Source of the DNA: Clytia hemisphaerica
Lineage: Eukaryota; Cnidaria; Hydrozoa; Leptothecata; Clytiidae
DNA: 64,000 bases
Direction: 5' to 3'
Assembly: GCA_902728285.1 (NCBI GenBank)
Contig: CACVBU010000261.1
Location: 131,431 to 195,430 of the forward strand
Below the pieces are notes generated by a model. It did not search any database and was not told the origin of the DNA. It saw only the letters and a program-made list of their open reading frames with translations. Positions within the stretch are counted from its first letter, which is position 1, and each line of letters begins with the position of its first letter. Shown here piece by piece: positions 45,586 through 56,917 of the stretch. The position numbers were made by a program, and so were the translations under genes.

Positions 45586-46826
45586 AAAATGTTTCAAATT
45601 TAATTTTTTACACATTCCGTTTTTTGTCAGCTTTTGGAATGAAATTGATGGGATTTGAGCTTTCTTATATACTGTGTTTTACTAGTTCGCCTGATGTAAT
45701 AACTAGTAAAGCTTTCATGATCAACAGACTTCCTTCATATGGGAGATGATTGGCAGGTGGAAGGCTATACTGTAATTTGATTGGTTGGTCGGTTTTTGAT
45801 GTTGTTTGATTGGTTAAAAGCAGTATGAACAAAATGTTTTGATTGGTTGAGAAAATAAACAATAGAGAAAGGTTGATGTAACAGTGGTTAGAAATGAAGT
45901 GAGATCGAAAGTCGGGCTTTGTTTCTCCATTTTTTGTTTTAGTTTTATCTTTACTTACATTCTCTAAATATAGATTTTTTTTTTGAAAGATAGATGAAAA
46001 TATAGAATGTAAAAGTACTGGAACTTTACATTTTATGTAATAATCTCTAACCAACACCAGCCTATGCACTAAAGTAAAGGATTCGTCTGTCTCGACATCT
46101 AGCCTGAAAATAGCATCATAAAGATGTATAAGCTGTACTGGAATGAATATAGTTTGAATTTTAAGAAAGTTCATTATTCTTTGAATATTTACCACAACGA
46201 TATAAAGATGATATGAGACATTAATCTCGTAGACACGTACAAGAAAGAATGCATTAAAAACCAACATATCCTTTCAGGTCATATAATAGTCCATCCTAGA
46301 CATTTATGTACACGTGTTGAGATTCTACCTGGTCATAACGAAAGACATGTATCATTACCTGGCTGCTGACAAGGTTACACTTTTTTTTAAGAAACTAGTT
46401 TTACCAGGCAGCATCAATGTTTCTTTAGGAATCGAACTTTTGAGCCTTAAATGTTTCTTACATATTTCTAAACTTTTTGACATAATCAGTTTTGATTGGC
46501 AGGTTCTTAAAAAACCGAATTAAAAAGTATTATTTTCTCATTCTCAGCCTTAGCATGTTTCTTAGTTTTTAGGCATTCTGAGCCTCATGTTTCTTACAAT
46601 TGTGTTTCTTAAAAATAACGTGTATGCCTTATTTCAGCAGGACTAGGTGAGGAAAGGGGAACTTCTGTGACATCAGATGTTAGGAAATATAAACTGAAAA
46701 TGAAAACTAAACAGCTAGGAAGTACAGCAGAAATATTGAAAAGTCTTCCAATTTAGATCAATAAAAATCAATAAAAGAAAAGATGAGAAATGAAATCATC
46801 TTTTAATGATCCGTAATTACACTCAC
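45586..46826. other. Original upstream DNA of ChaC; no gene confirmed
   Basis: The last bases before the LTR are the old 5' flank of ChaC. The 200-residue - strand ORF 45665-46267 is Leu/Phe/Ile-rich without recognisable domains and is probably chance. Confidence 0.35.
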
Positions 46827-46920
46827 CAGGAAGAAATGTTTCATCTCCATGGATACCACTTTTTTTGATTTGACGACGAGCTCCTTTCGCATTCAACGGA
46901 TCATATTGGTATATTAATTG
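46827..46920 (-). CDS. Orphan internal exon with strong splice sites
   Basis: 94 nt, open in one frame only, phase 0 in and phase 1 out, flanked by TTATGTAG and CCTG|GTGAGTGT. It encodes a basic peptide (YDPLNAKGARRQIKK then GIHGDETFLPG) with good codon use. The product was not recognised. Neighbouring exons were not found, so the gene may have long introns, perhaps with the SDR gene nested inside one. Confidence 0.48.
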
Positions 46921-48393
46921 CTACATAAAGGAAAACACAAACATGGATAAAAAAACTGTTATTATTCTTGAGAAAATAAGTAAGAGAGTAGGACAACTTA
47001 AGGAAAACTATAAAATAAGCCAACACCACAAACTAAAAAGCCAAATGGCTTTTTTATATAAGATATATACAATTTATAAGATTGTCCATGATTAATGTTT
47101 ACGTTCATGCCCTAAATACAAGTCCTAGCTATACCTGCCTGGTTTATGCAAGAAGTGTTACTTGGTTAAATGAAAATACTATTCATAGCTTCATATAGAA
47201 AGATGTTCTACAACACATTCAAAGAGCTTTCAAGTTAAATATAATACAAAGTAAAATCCCCTGACTGTCTGGCAATGAAATTTCAGTGAAAAGAACTTTC
47301 ACAAAAAGGAACTTTTCTAGGCAAATTTGATTCCACGAAATATTCCGAAAAGATGATTCGTACAAAAGTTGATTTTCGTGAAAAATCTTGAAAATCTTCC
47401 CTCTTTTCGTGAAAGTTTCTTCCTCTAAAGATATTGTTCTATCCATTCGAAAATAATTGTGGTAGTTAATAAAATCAAACAATTTATCATTGACCTAGTG
47501 CTGGTTTTGTTCACAATTTCGATCACGTTAGAAATTTAGCTTGTATTTCAATTTGTTATATAATTTACTTATTGTTTCTAGTTTAATAATTCGATAAAAA
47601 TAATTATATAAAAATGCAACATTTATCAATTAAGTTCTTTACATAAATTACAATCGTTTGAATGGGTCATGAATGCTAAAAATAACTATTATTAACATAT
47701 ATTACGGAAAATTGTATATGATTATATATATGTAAAAAATATAATATGTAAAATCATTTAAAAAAAAATATATTTTCAACTGAGGATTGTTTGAATAAAA
47801 CATGAAACTGTCAGTATTTAAACAATAATATTCATTACTTCAATTCTATGATAAAATCATTTTAAAGTCATTAAAAAAAGTAAACGTAACTAGACGATGA
47901 TTGGAACAATTTCGATCAAATTCAAATCATTCTCAAAAAATATTACATATCTACCAAAATCGTGATAATTTTTATGTGCCTTAAATGCTCTACCTTTAAG
48001 CTTTGAGGGTAATAAAGCATTTTTTGTATATCATCAAAAGAAAAGAATATTAAAAAATTATTAACGAATTTCCTTTTTGGAAAGTAAGGGTGGCTTTTAA
48101 ATGACAGAAATATAAATAGTTGAAAAATTGGGTATTCTACCGGGTGTTTAATAAAGAAGTAAACAAGTTTGAATTTCTGAAGAAAAAAAACTAGAAAAGT
48201 TTTGAGCTATTTTCTCGTGTATAAGAGAAGGAACTCATCCAGACTCGTCACCTTTTTCTTCTCAAAAAATGATTTTTAGAAAGATTTTGAACTTTTGAAT
48301 ACTGTATGAAAGCTCTGTGTAAATCTAAGTTATAAGATTTCACATTATAATAACATTTCAACAATTGTTTTGTAACATCCAAATGTATATATA
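46921..48393. other. AT-rich stretch, no gene seen
   Basis: Very AT-rich, including SDR 3'UTR near the right end. No coding feature was recognised. Confidence 0.35.
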
Positions 48394-49383
48394 TTATTCT
48401 ATGAAATTTGAGAATGATGCAAAGCTTAATTTACAAAGCTCCATGCTTTTGTTGAATAATATTTCAGCAGCTTTATCATCTCTACCAGCAGCCCATGGTT
48501 TTTCCCTGCCTGATATAGTATAAAAGTTTCCACTATCATGCGCGATTTCCTCTGAGCAAACACAATATATGACAGATAGAGCACCTTCTTTCGCAGTTCT
48601 AAATACAAAGAACTGAAGAATAGGTTTCAGAATGTAATTGTATAAGAAAGAACCCATCAAGATGGATCCTTTACCAATATTTGTTGCAACTATACCAGGA
48701 TCAGCACAATAAAACTTGATGCTTGTCTGCTTAAGTTTCTTGGCTAATACACGAGTTGTTAAAATGTTTGCTAATTTGCTATCCGCATAAGCTGCAACAA
48801 AATCATAGCCGCGTTTTACAAAATTAAGGTCGCTGAAATGGATTTTACCAAACATATACATCAACGAGCCGACAAATACCACACGACTTTTCTCTTTGGT
48901 TAATAAGGGTAGTAAAAGCATTGTCAGCAGGAAATGACCAAGATGATTGACACCGAAGTTTGATTCAATACCATCTTTAGTTTCCATGTAAGGTACCCAA
49001 AATAAACCAGCATTATTGACTAAACAATAAATAGAATCTTCTTCTTTTAAAACCTCATCAACAAAACTGTGTATAGATTGGAAAGATGCCAAATCAAGAG
49101 TTTTGAATTCGATAGCTCTATTTCCAGTCATTTCGATGATTTTCCTTTGAGCTTCTAGGGCAAGTGTTTCATTTCTACAAGCTAGAATGACACTGGCTCC
49201 TCTTTTTGCACAGTCAAGTGCAACTTCATAACCAATTCCTGAATTTGCCCCAGTGACAATGACCAATTTATTATCCAGTCTATTTTCAGATATATTTAAT
49301 TCATTGTCTTTCTTACACCACTTTTGTATAAGATAAAATGTAAATGGGATTATCACAAACCATAAGAAGGCATCATAGTCCAT
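48394..49383 (-). CDS. Short-chain dehydrogenase, retinol dehydrogenase-like
   Basis: An intact single-exon ORF of 329 residues from the chosen ATG. An N-terminal hydrophobic helix (residues 6-19) suggests ER membrane anchoring, as in RDH11/12/14. The NAD(P) site is TGANSGIG (44-51), NNAG is at 123-126, and the catalytic set is Ser173, Tyr199 and Lys203 (YADSK). The PG motif ADPGIVATNIG follows. These enzymes oxidise or reduce retinoids or lipid-derived carbonyls; the true substrate cannot be read from sequence. The frame opens 75 nt further upstream, but CTAATTTTAG just before 49406 is an acceptor, so the upstream part is likely intron and the ATG at 49383 is preferred. Upstream of it on the same strand is POP4. 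Confidence 0.94.
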   Translation of the reverse strand: MDYDAFLWFVIIPFTFYLIQKWCKKDNELNISENRLDNKLVIVTGANSGIGYEVALDCAKRGASVILACRNETLALEAQRKIIEMTGNRAIEFKTLDLASFQSIHSFVDEVLKEEDSIYCLVNNAGLFWVPYMETKDGIESNFGVNHLGHFLLTMLLLPLLTKEKSRVVFVGSLMYMFGKIHFSDLNFVKRGYDFVAAYADSKLANILTTRVLAKKLKQTSIKFYCADPGIVATNIGKGSILMGSFLYNYILKPILQFFVFRTAKEGALSVIYCVCSEEIAHDSGNFYTISGREKPWAAGRDDKAAEILFNKSMELCKLSFASFSNFIE

Positions 49384-49818
49384 TTGAAGATTATAAAGAT
49401 TTTTACCTAAAATTAGAGAAAAAAAACAAGAAAAATGTTCAAAATAGAGTGAACTCACGGTTATTTCAAACTTCTATCATTCAGCTATTTTTAACTCAAG
49501 GTGAAAACCTCGAAAAATGCATTGGATTATTCGAATCAGAGTTAACTGTAGCTGTAAGTTTTTTCTTTATATTTTCTTTTCAACCAGAAGACAAACACTT
49601 TATAGACAAAATTCAACCTCTTTCCCTGTGCACTTCTATCAGATTTTTTATGCTTATTGATAGCGCCAGATAGTACCCTGGAACGCATAAGATTATGTCA
49701 TCCAAAAACAAACGGTTAGATTTAAATTTTTGGATATTGAAACCATTGCATTGCAGTTCATCTTTGTAACATCAGATTCTTATCCTGTGACTTAAGTATG
49801 AAGAAATTCCTAGTTTAA

Positions 49819-50320
49819 CCCTATTCGTACTAGGGGGGGGGGCTGTTTATGTTCGGGGTGGAACTATTGTTAATAGCTCCTGAAATAATAGAGCTTTTGT
49901 GGCATGAAATCTTCTGTAAATTCTTAACTTTTATTTAGATTCAAAACAAAAACTTGACACCCTGTGACACCTAAAACTTTCACACCTTGAGCAAGATGAC
50001 ATTTCTGACATTAAGGTGTCACAAAAATTGACACTTTTCCAATGCAAATTTATTTTTTATGTCAAATATATTGTTTAAACCGTAATTTATTGATTATTTA
50101 GGATAAAATAAGCATTTTAGACTTAGGGAACTTTTTTCTAAAGCCTTTGTTAGAATACAATGGCTATTCAAAAGAACAAATGAGATTTTCGGTTTTTGTT
50201 AATTTTGGGCATAATGACTGACGTCATCATCAAAAAGACCAACTAGATCAAAAGTTAATGAGTGGCACAGGAACAGCCCCCTAGTATTGAACCGCCCCTA
50301 AAAGCCTAGTATGAATAGGG
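49819..50320. mobile_element. piggyBac-like MITE
   Basis: TTAA, then CCCTATTCGTACTAGG at the left, and CCTAGTATGAATAGGG then TTAA at the right. TTAA duplication with CCC-starting ends is typical of piggyBac. Internal blocks GGGGGCTGTTTATG and CAGGAACAGCCCCCTAG also pair. It is non-coding. Confidence 0.85.
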
Positions 50321-50450
50321 TTAAGTTTTCAAAGAATGAAATGGTGACAATTCCAACAAAAGCTTTCGTTGAGGAAGAGCAAAAATAAAACAAGAAATGA
50401 ATTCCAATTCAAAATATCTTCAAATAATAAATAAGTTAAATAAAAAATTA

Positions 50451-51149
50451 TTACAAATTATCTAAAATCATATCTGATTCATAAGTATTCTTAAATCGTT
50501 TGACCATCCTCTCGCCAGGTCGTCCAACAATAGCATTTCCATATATGCTGATTTTATGTCCATGAATAAGAAATTCAAACAACGTCTCCCTCTTTGGTAA
50601 GGCTTTAAGTTCGTTCTGTTGTGTTATAATTTCAAACATATTTTTTGTCTCTTTGACAATGATTCCAGAGATTCCAACAAATGACTCACATTTACATTTC
50701 TTCACCTCAATTTTAGCACCATGATAGTCTATTTTCAAGACTCTTTCTTCAGCTCTTATCATCACTTTTCCGTTTTTATGCAAATATAAATTTCGTACAT
50801 AGTTTTTCCAAAGATTGTGTAAAGGTAAAAACGTATCATACTTTTGTTCATCTTTTGATATTTTGTAGAGATTCAATTTTTTAATTGCCACTCTGCCAAG
50901 TTTGGTGTTTTTCCTTTTTCCTATCCTTTTCTTTTTATCCTTATTACCAACAAGTGATTTCTCTAACAGCAAGGGTTTGAACCGCAATCTTTCTTTCAAT
51001 TTTTCAATATCAGAGTGGTTACTGTTTATTGCATTTTCTTTTAGATATTCTTCCAATAATTGGGCATTAGTCTTAACTTCTGTCTTTAAAGGGGTCTCAT
51101 AGAGAAATTTCAATGAATCTATCTTCAGATCTACTTTATTTGTAGCCAT
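50451..51149 (-). CDS. POP4: Ribonuclease P/MRP subunit p29
   Basis: A single-exon ORF of 232 residues, close to human POP4 (220). The Rpp29 domain occupies the C-terminal 110 residues: the strands KIDYHGAKIEV, SFVGISGIIVKETKNMFEII, LPKRETLFEF and ISIYGNAIVGRPGERMVKRF follow the family order. A basic KDKKKRIGKRKN segment lies in the middle. The protein binds the RNA of RNase P and RNase MRP in the nucleolus for tRNA and rRNA processing. The ATG at 51149 is chosen because TTCTGTTTAG, an acceptor, ends at 51157, only 7 bp upstream; the longer ORF would run through it. Confidence 0.94.
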   Translation of the reverse strand: MATNKVDLKIDSLKFLYETPLKTEVKTNAQLLEEYLKENAINSNHSDIEKLKERLRFKPLLLEKSLVGNKDKKKRIGKRKNTKLGRVAIKKLNLYKISKDEQKYDTFLPLHNLWKNYVRNLYLHKNGKVMIRAEERVLKIDYHGAKIEVKKCKCESFVGISGIIVKETKNMFEIITQQNELKALPKRETLFEFLIHGHKISIYGNAIVGRPGERMVKRFKNTYESDMILDNL

Positions 51150-51157
51150 TTCATTTC

Positions 51158-52012
51158 TAAACAGAATATTAGTCAGCATTAATCAATGGTTAAATAAAAA
51201 TTCTACCAAATCAGGCCTTCCATAGTTTTTCAAAAAAGACAAAAAATTGATTTCATTAACGGCAATTTATGAAATCTACATTGTAATACTTTTCTTTTGA
51301 CATATAAATATCCACGCCTAAGGCTTCCCAGTTTTTGGCACGTTATTTATAACATTTTTGGGCATTAGTTACAAGAGAGAATATATAGATTAATACACCG
51401 TTTAGGAGTCCCACTTTTTACTTATCTCCACCGTGTTCCACTGTAAAAACAGTAGGTAGAAATGTACACTTTAGTACTGTGGAAGGTTAGAGGAATGTAA
51501 AAATTTCTTTTTGTTTTCTTTCCTTTAAAGAAAATGATTTAGATATTTGAAAATGATATTAATGATAATCTTATGGATCTCTCCTGAAAATTTCACAAAA
51601 ATTGCATCAAGAGGAGAAGAAGTTATGATTAAAAGGAGTTCTTTACCTACTGCTAGGTTTCCTTACAAGAACCGGAATTTTACCTACCGTTTTTTTTACG
51701 AGAAAGAGCGATCGCTAAAATCAAAACTATGGAAAATTGTTTGGATGCGTGCGCAGTCGACACTACTAAATGGTGTATTCAAGATGACAAATTTAAACCA
51801 TTTGAGGAAAAGTTTCACTCAATCTGTTTCACCCAAGGCTGTAGCTAGAGTTTGTCAGTTTGTGGGACATGGTAGGTCAAAATTGAATATCCCATGATAA
51901 GGAAAAAGTTTAGGTACAGTATAGAAAGGGAGATGATGTTTTACTTCATAAATAAAATGCAACAGCCTTATTTCCAGGTTTTGCCTAGGCTTAGGCTGCC
52001 AGGTCTATACCG
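51158..52012. other. Upstream of POP4; no gene confirmed
   Basis: A + strand ORF at 51547-51897 (116 residues) has no recognisable domain and no clear splice context. Confidence 0.35.
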
Positions 52013-52017
52013 TGAGA

Positions 52018-52740
52018 TCGGGTAACTTGCATCAGTGGAAGCTAACATGCATAGCCCTCAAATGAATGACCTGGCTTGTCATTAAAATACAACTACCCCT
52101 ACAGCTCCCCTCGCAGCTCTACTCTACCATTTTTATTTTGATTTAACTTTGTATTTTAATGACCAGCCAGGTCATTTATTTGGGGGCTATGCATGTTAGG
52201 GGTCAGTCACAAATCGATTTTAAGTTAGAAGAACGTCAATTGACGTATATGGGTGGGTGGGTTAAAGGTTATTGACGTTTTTCAGAAACATCGATTTTTC
52301 ATTCCATGCCAAATATTACTTCTCGCCATGTTTCTGTGTTTGATCGCTTCGTTTGTTTTGAAAACCAAAACAAACGGCCTGATGTTTCTGTCTTTTCTTT
52401 GTTTGACAGCCCGAGCGGCCCTTGAATTTTTGCAGATGGCCGTTCTTTCTGTCGCTACATACTACGGAGATAATTGATTACGGGAATTTTGTGAACAAGT
52501 TTAGAAATTATCTCCGTTTCTTTTTTTTTTTAAATATAAACTATGCGAAAGTAGTGAAAATCAAGATAGCTGACAAAACAGCAATGAAGGCAGTTTTTAT
52601 CGATTTTCGGGGATATCAAGGTGTTTGACGTTTTTGGGTGTGGGTGGGTGGGTCAGCTTTTAAAACGTCAATTGACGTTCTTCTAACCTAGAATCGATTT
52701 GTGACTGACCCCTTAGCCTCCACTGATGCAAGTTACTCGA
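52018..52740. mobile_element. GGTAACTTGCATCAGTGG-family element, copy 2, interrupted
   Basis: The left end is GGGTAACTTGCATCAGTGG and the right end CCACTGATGCAAGTTACTC. The body shares CATGCATAGCCCTCAAATGA and GTCATTAAAATACAA with copy 1 (25322-25929). Another element (52199-52712) sits inside it. Confidence 0.83.
52199..52712. mobile_element. Nested TTA-flanked MITE
   Basis: GGGGTCAGTCACAAATCGAT and its reverse complement are followed inward by AGAACGTCAATTGACGT on both sides. TTA flanks both ends (52196-52198 and 52713-52715), suggesting a PIF/Harbinger-like element. Confidence 0.87.
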
Positions 52741-52786
52741 TCTCGCTGTACCTTTTACATCGGTGTTTCTAATCCGCGGATACAGC

Positions 52787-52828
52787 CATAATCATCCATA
52801 ATCACCCATAACCATCCATAATCAGCAG
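52787..52828 (+). repeat. CCATAATCAT short tandem repeat
   Basis: Four imperfect copies of a CCATAATCAYC-like unit. Confidence 0.75.
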
Positions 52829-53157
52829 TTGGTTACCTCATTGGCTGTTTTTTCGTATATAAAGGAATGCACTCGCTTGTAAAATCATTCTAATACACCT
52901 TTTTCCCGGGGTGTTGTTTGGGATTTTATGTTTGAGTGTTTCCCTTAGATATAACTAAGATAGAACTAGATTAATTATATACCTCACAGAAAATTTGACC
53001 AGCTAAAAACGCCGTACGGCCCGGCAATCTTCCGTACAGGAACGTCCTGCAGCGTACCTTGCGCGGCCTGTAGCCTGGCCCCCATTTGATATGCTTGACG
53101 TCTCCAGAAAGTTTAAAGTCGTGAGACCTACCCAGTCCGGCACGAGGGGAGGGGTCA

Positions 53158-53318
53158 TTACGGTCCCGGACGGGTCCTTTACGGTCCCGGACGGGTCCTT
53201 TACGGTCCCGGACAGGTCCTTTACGGTCCCGGACAGGTCCTTTACGGTCCCGGACAGGTCCTTTACGGTCCCGGACAGGTCCTTTACGGTCCCGGACAGG
53301 TCCTATACGGTCCCGTAG
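53158..53318 (+). repeat. 21-bp minisatellite, about 7.6 copies
   Basis: The unit ACGGTCCCGGACRGGTCCTT(T) is repeated with only a G/A variant and one late T/A change. It is open in one frame, but because the unit is 21 bp any frame without a stop stays open. Confidence 0.95.
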
Positions 53319-53420
53319 CCCCCTTCCGTCAACTTTTCAGGATATCGGACCTATTTTTTCAGAATCTACACCCAAAAAACATGAAATAACAGAACCTGGA
53401 TAAAAGTTTTAAAGTAGACC

Positions 53421-53492
53421 TTGACCCGATTCGATCAGGGGATCCCTATAGTGCGTGAACCCAACGCCTTATACCACTGGGCCGACTTCTGG
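53421..53492 (-). repeat. tRNA-like SINE head or tRNA pseudogene
   Basis: On the - strand GTCGGCCCAGTGGTATAAGG resembles a pol III A box, and GATCGAATCGG, 45 bp later, resembles a B box. No clean cloverleaf or acceptor stem was found, so a functional tRNA is unlikely. A tail may run to about 53330. Confidence 0.45.
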
Positions 53493-53564
53493 CCTGGCCA
53501 TGCACTGGTATAAACTTCTCAGGGATGTCATTCCTTCGCTAGCTTGGCTTGGCCTAGTCCAGAG

Positions 53565-53810
53565 CTCTATAGGGGCCTCTCACATCTCAGGGGCAGAGTG
53601 TGTCCATTTTCAAGGGCAGGGGTAAAATTTTGATAATTTTCTAGTCTCAGGGGCAAAACTACTGGAAAATAGCCTATTTTGTCACTTTTTCTGGCTTTTT
53701 AACAGCTTTTTTGAGTGGGTACACAGAGTTCAAGGGCAGGATTTTAATGTTGTAATTTCTCCTTGGGGGCAGCCATGCGACATGCTCTGAAAACGGGGGG
53801 CCACTGGGGA
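53565..53810. repeat. Repeats of a CAGGGGCA word
   Basis: TCAGGGGCA, AAGGGCAGGGGTAAA and AAGGGCAGGATTTTA words recur in AT-rich sequence, ending at GGGGGGCCACTGGGG. It looks like another word-repeat element with poorly defined ends. Confidence 0.42.
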
Positions 53811-53866
53811 CTCCAAGCTCCGGTCTGGTACGAGTTCTGACCCGAAGAAAAAAAAACGAAGCAGTA

Positions 53867-56800
53867 CCGTAAGACGGGGTGAATCGGATACCCGGGGTGA
53901 ATCGGATACTTTGTTTAATTGCCTCTCATACTTCACTGACGATGTCTTTTTTCATTCTGTTTTCAGATCCCGTTCACTGATTGATCAAGCTATCGGAAAA
54001 ATATGGCTTCGAAGATTTGGAACATGTTCTTCGGAAATTGAAGAAGAAAACCTTCTGATTTTCGGACCCTTTTTTGAAATGCCGAATAAGAAATAATGAA
54101 GCGACCGTGATTGGAGATTCCTTTGGCATCGTGTTCTACGAAAGCCAGTTGTATACAATCTTTGGTTCACTAAACGAAAAACGATGTCTATTCTTCGTAT
54201 TTTCATTCTAAAGTTAGGGCGGAAAATTGTTCGCGTTAAAACGCGAATCGCCCATTTGCGCCCCAAGTTGAAGGCGTAGTTAAGTGATACGGAACCGAGA
54301 AATGGAAAGGAGTTAATTATTGAATAATTAAAAAATATCAAATGCCGTCATCATGTTATTTTTAATTACTGCCACACTATCCCAAGAGGCTTGTTAGTTT
54401 TCAGAGTAGCTAGGAATAAATGTTCAAATGTTAATAGTCACTCATTGTTCATTGTTGTTCATATGAATACAATGTCTTTGTATATTTTGTATAGTGATAA
54501 TTTAGGAGTTTATGTGTTATGTATTATTTTCCAGAAGAAGATAGTGGGAAGGGTAAGGCTACAGACACTTTACAACACCAGGATAAGAACGTTTATTAAA
54601 GAAATGGACGCCTCGATCTCTCGTCCTTCCTAGGAAATATCTTCGACGAAAGGGATTATCTCTAAAGGCTTGATGATGAGACATGGTACAGTATGAAGCA
54701 AGACATAATTTTCCGTTCGTTCATATGCTGTTCATTCTCTCGGAGGTCTCGTATCCCCTGGCTTAAATCATCTCTGACTCTGAGACAGGGGTGTAAATAT
54801 TTCTGCAAGCGGAAATTGGGAAAAGGGGCAAAAATGTATGACACGGTGGAGCCCCTTCCTAGTGGAACAATTGGCAATAAATAATCGGCTCGGTGAGAAA
54901 ATATGCCCCAGATATTTAAGAACACGAGAAATTTTTATTTTCTATATTCCTTACCGTATTTTATCCTTCATTTTCCCAAAGGGCATAAAAGTTCTCACCG
55001 GGCACTGAGAGAGACAATGTTATAAAGTAATTTCTTTCGCTAAGAAAAGAATAAAAAATACATATTTTCAAAATAAGAGCTTAAAAAGTTTGCTGCCAAC
55101 TACGAGTATACTATGCATCTGAACATTGAATACCATATAGAATTAATACTGTCTCCTATCTTTGTGTTCATGGCGATTCCACGCTGGTTCTGAATTCTTT
55201 AAGTGCCACTGTAACACCCCTGTCTCAGTAACTCAGTGAAAATTTGAAATCGACCAGCGGAGAAGTTATGAAACAAGTAAAACGTCACACACACCGGGTC
55301 TGTATTTGTAATCTTTCAATTCTCGCTGGAGTATGGAAAAATTCACTTTCAAGCATTATTCCTAGAATTCATTAATAATTTTTTTCGATTTTGACCGGGT
55401 TGACCTTGTTGCAGTAGAGGTGTCAAAATACCGACAGTTCTCCAAGGGCCGTAACCTTCGATACAGATACTTTTGCTTGCTTCGTTTTTGTATTTTTGGA
55501 ATCTTCCTTAAATTCTGCGTCGATCGGTACGCACTTAAAGCAGAACCAAGGCCACCGGAGCCTTTGAAAGTCAAACTTTCGATGAAATTCAATGAAGTCA
55601 AATTTCTGAAAATGGTTTGACAGTGAACGTGTTAGAGTTAGGTTATTCTTTGTAATTTTTTCACCGGTTTCCATCGAGACGGGATCTGTGACCGGGTCAC
55701 TGATACAGGGGTGTATCATACGTTTTCTCTTATCATTTTGTCGACAAATCTTAGAGTCAACCAGAGCGTTATTGATAATCTTCCTCCTCTCTCAAGTATC
55801 TAAGATTGTTCAGTACCACCTGAAATAACGGAAAAACAAAAATATACGATGATCAGGTAAATTTCTCTACTCTTTTTATCGGCCCAGCTATATCACACCC
55901 AGTATCGCTGCGAAACTGGAAAAAGTTAGCTTTTCATGGGGCATTAGTAGAAGTTCAGTGGATACTTGAGACAGGGGTATTCTATGGACGCTAAACGTCA
56001 AAACAACGTTCTTTTATAACGTCCGTAAAACAGCGGGATATGTACACTGGTTTTTATCGGGCGAATTTTCTATTAACCTAACCTAGCCAGTGAATGTGAA
56101 ACAGAGGTGTGGGTATGCTAGACTCTTCTGGGATTAAAAGAAATACGCACCTGCTGGGTATGATATTTTTCTGCTTTTAAATTCAATGCTATCTATCGTA
56201 ACCGCGGAATATAACGACCATGTGCTTGTGTTGACTCTATCGGTCGATGCTTCGATGAAAATTTGATATTTTCGTAAGTTGTCCAGTTTCTCTAATGCCC
56301 TTCTTTTTTAATCATTTATTTACTTCTTCTCCCTTTTCATTTTATCTGGAACGAAACGCAAACGTTAGATAAAAAAACAAACTTGGATTTAGCTAATGTA
56401 GTCAGACCTTTCAGAGACGTTTCATTTTCTTACATTGCACTTTCTATCGTGCATTCAACCAACAATTTTCATAGCGCACACTAATCAAAATTTTATTATC
56501 AATGATACTAAACGTACTACCCAAATATATATCCCTTAAGTATTACATTTTTATGACGCTCCATCTAATGAATAATTACTTTGTGAGAATTGCATGAATT
56601 CAAATTATAACTTCGGCAAAACGTAATTTTTGAAAAATGGTATTGCTCCACCACAGAATATAGAGAGTGTTTGTTTATGTTCCGAATGGCGCCCCGTCAA
56701 TTTCTATCCACTTCACCCCGAAACGAGTGACTCGATTTTCTTGTATTCGATTGAAGATTGTTCCTCGTAGAAGAAACTTTTGAAAATGAAATTTTCTACA

Positions 56801-56917
56801 CTCGCGAATTAGACCCCAGTGGTAAAATAAAACGACTTCATTTAGAGGTAGACTCATTTTGGAAGAACAAATTTTTGGAAAACAGTCGAAATCTATCCGA
56901 ATCACCCCGTCTTACGG
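53867..56917. mobile_element. 3-kb TIR element without a recognisable transposase
   Basis: The ends are CCGTAAGACGGGGTGAATCG and CGATTCACCCCGTCTTACGG-like (ATCCGAATCACCCCGTCTTACGG), each bordered by TA within a GTAC context. The left end carries a second GGGGTGAATCGGATAC copy. GAGACAGGGGTGT-like words occur at about 54780, 55210, 55705 and 55970. ORFs inside are short; none showed DDE or other transposase motifs, so it may be a decayed autonomous copy or a large non-autonomous one. Confidence 0.68.

Noticed and set aside
45665..46267. 200-residue ORF on the - strand
   Set aside because: Leu/Ile/Phe-rich low-complexity translation of AT-rich DNA with no domain and no promoter or start context.
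51547..51897. 116-residue + strand ORF upstream of POP4
   Set aside because: No recognisable domain and no supporting splice or promoter evidence.
52422..52628. 68-residue ORF inside the nested element at 52199-52712
   Set aside because: Short, no domain, and within a non-autonomous MITE.
53091..53318. ORF encoding a TVPD-type repeat
   Set aside because: It is produced by a 21-bp minisatellite; openness follows from a unit divisible by three.
53421..53492. Functional tRNA gene
   Set aside because: No complete cloverleaf or 7-bp acceptor stem could be formed by eye; a SINE head or pseudogene is more likely.
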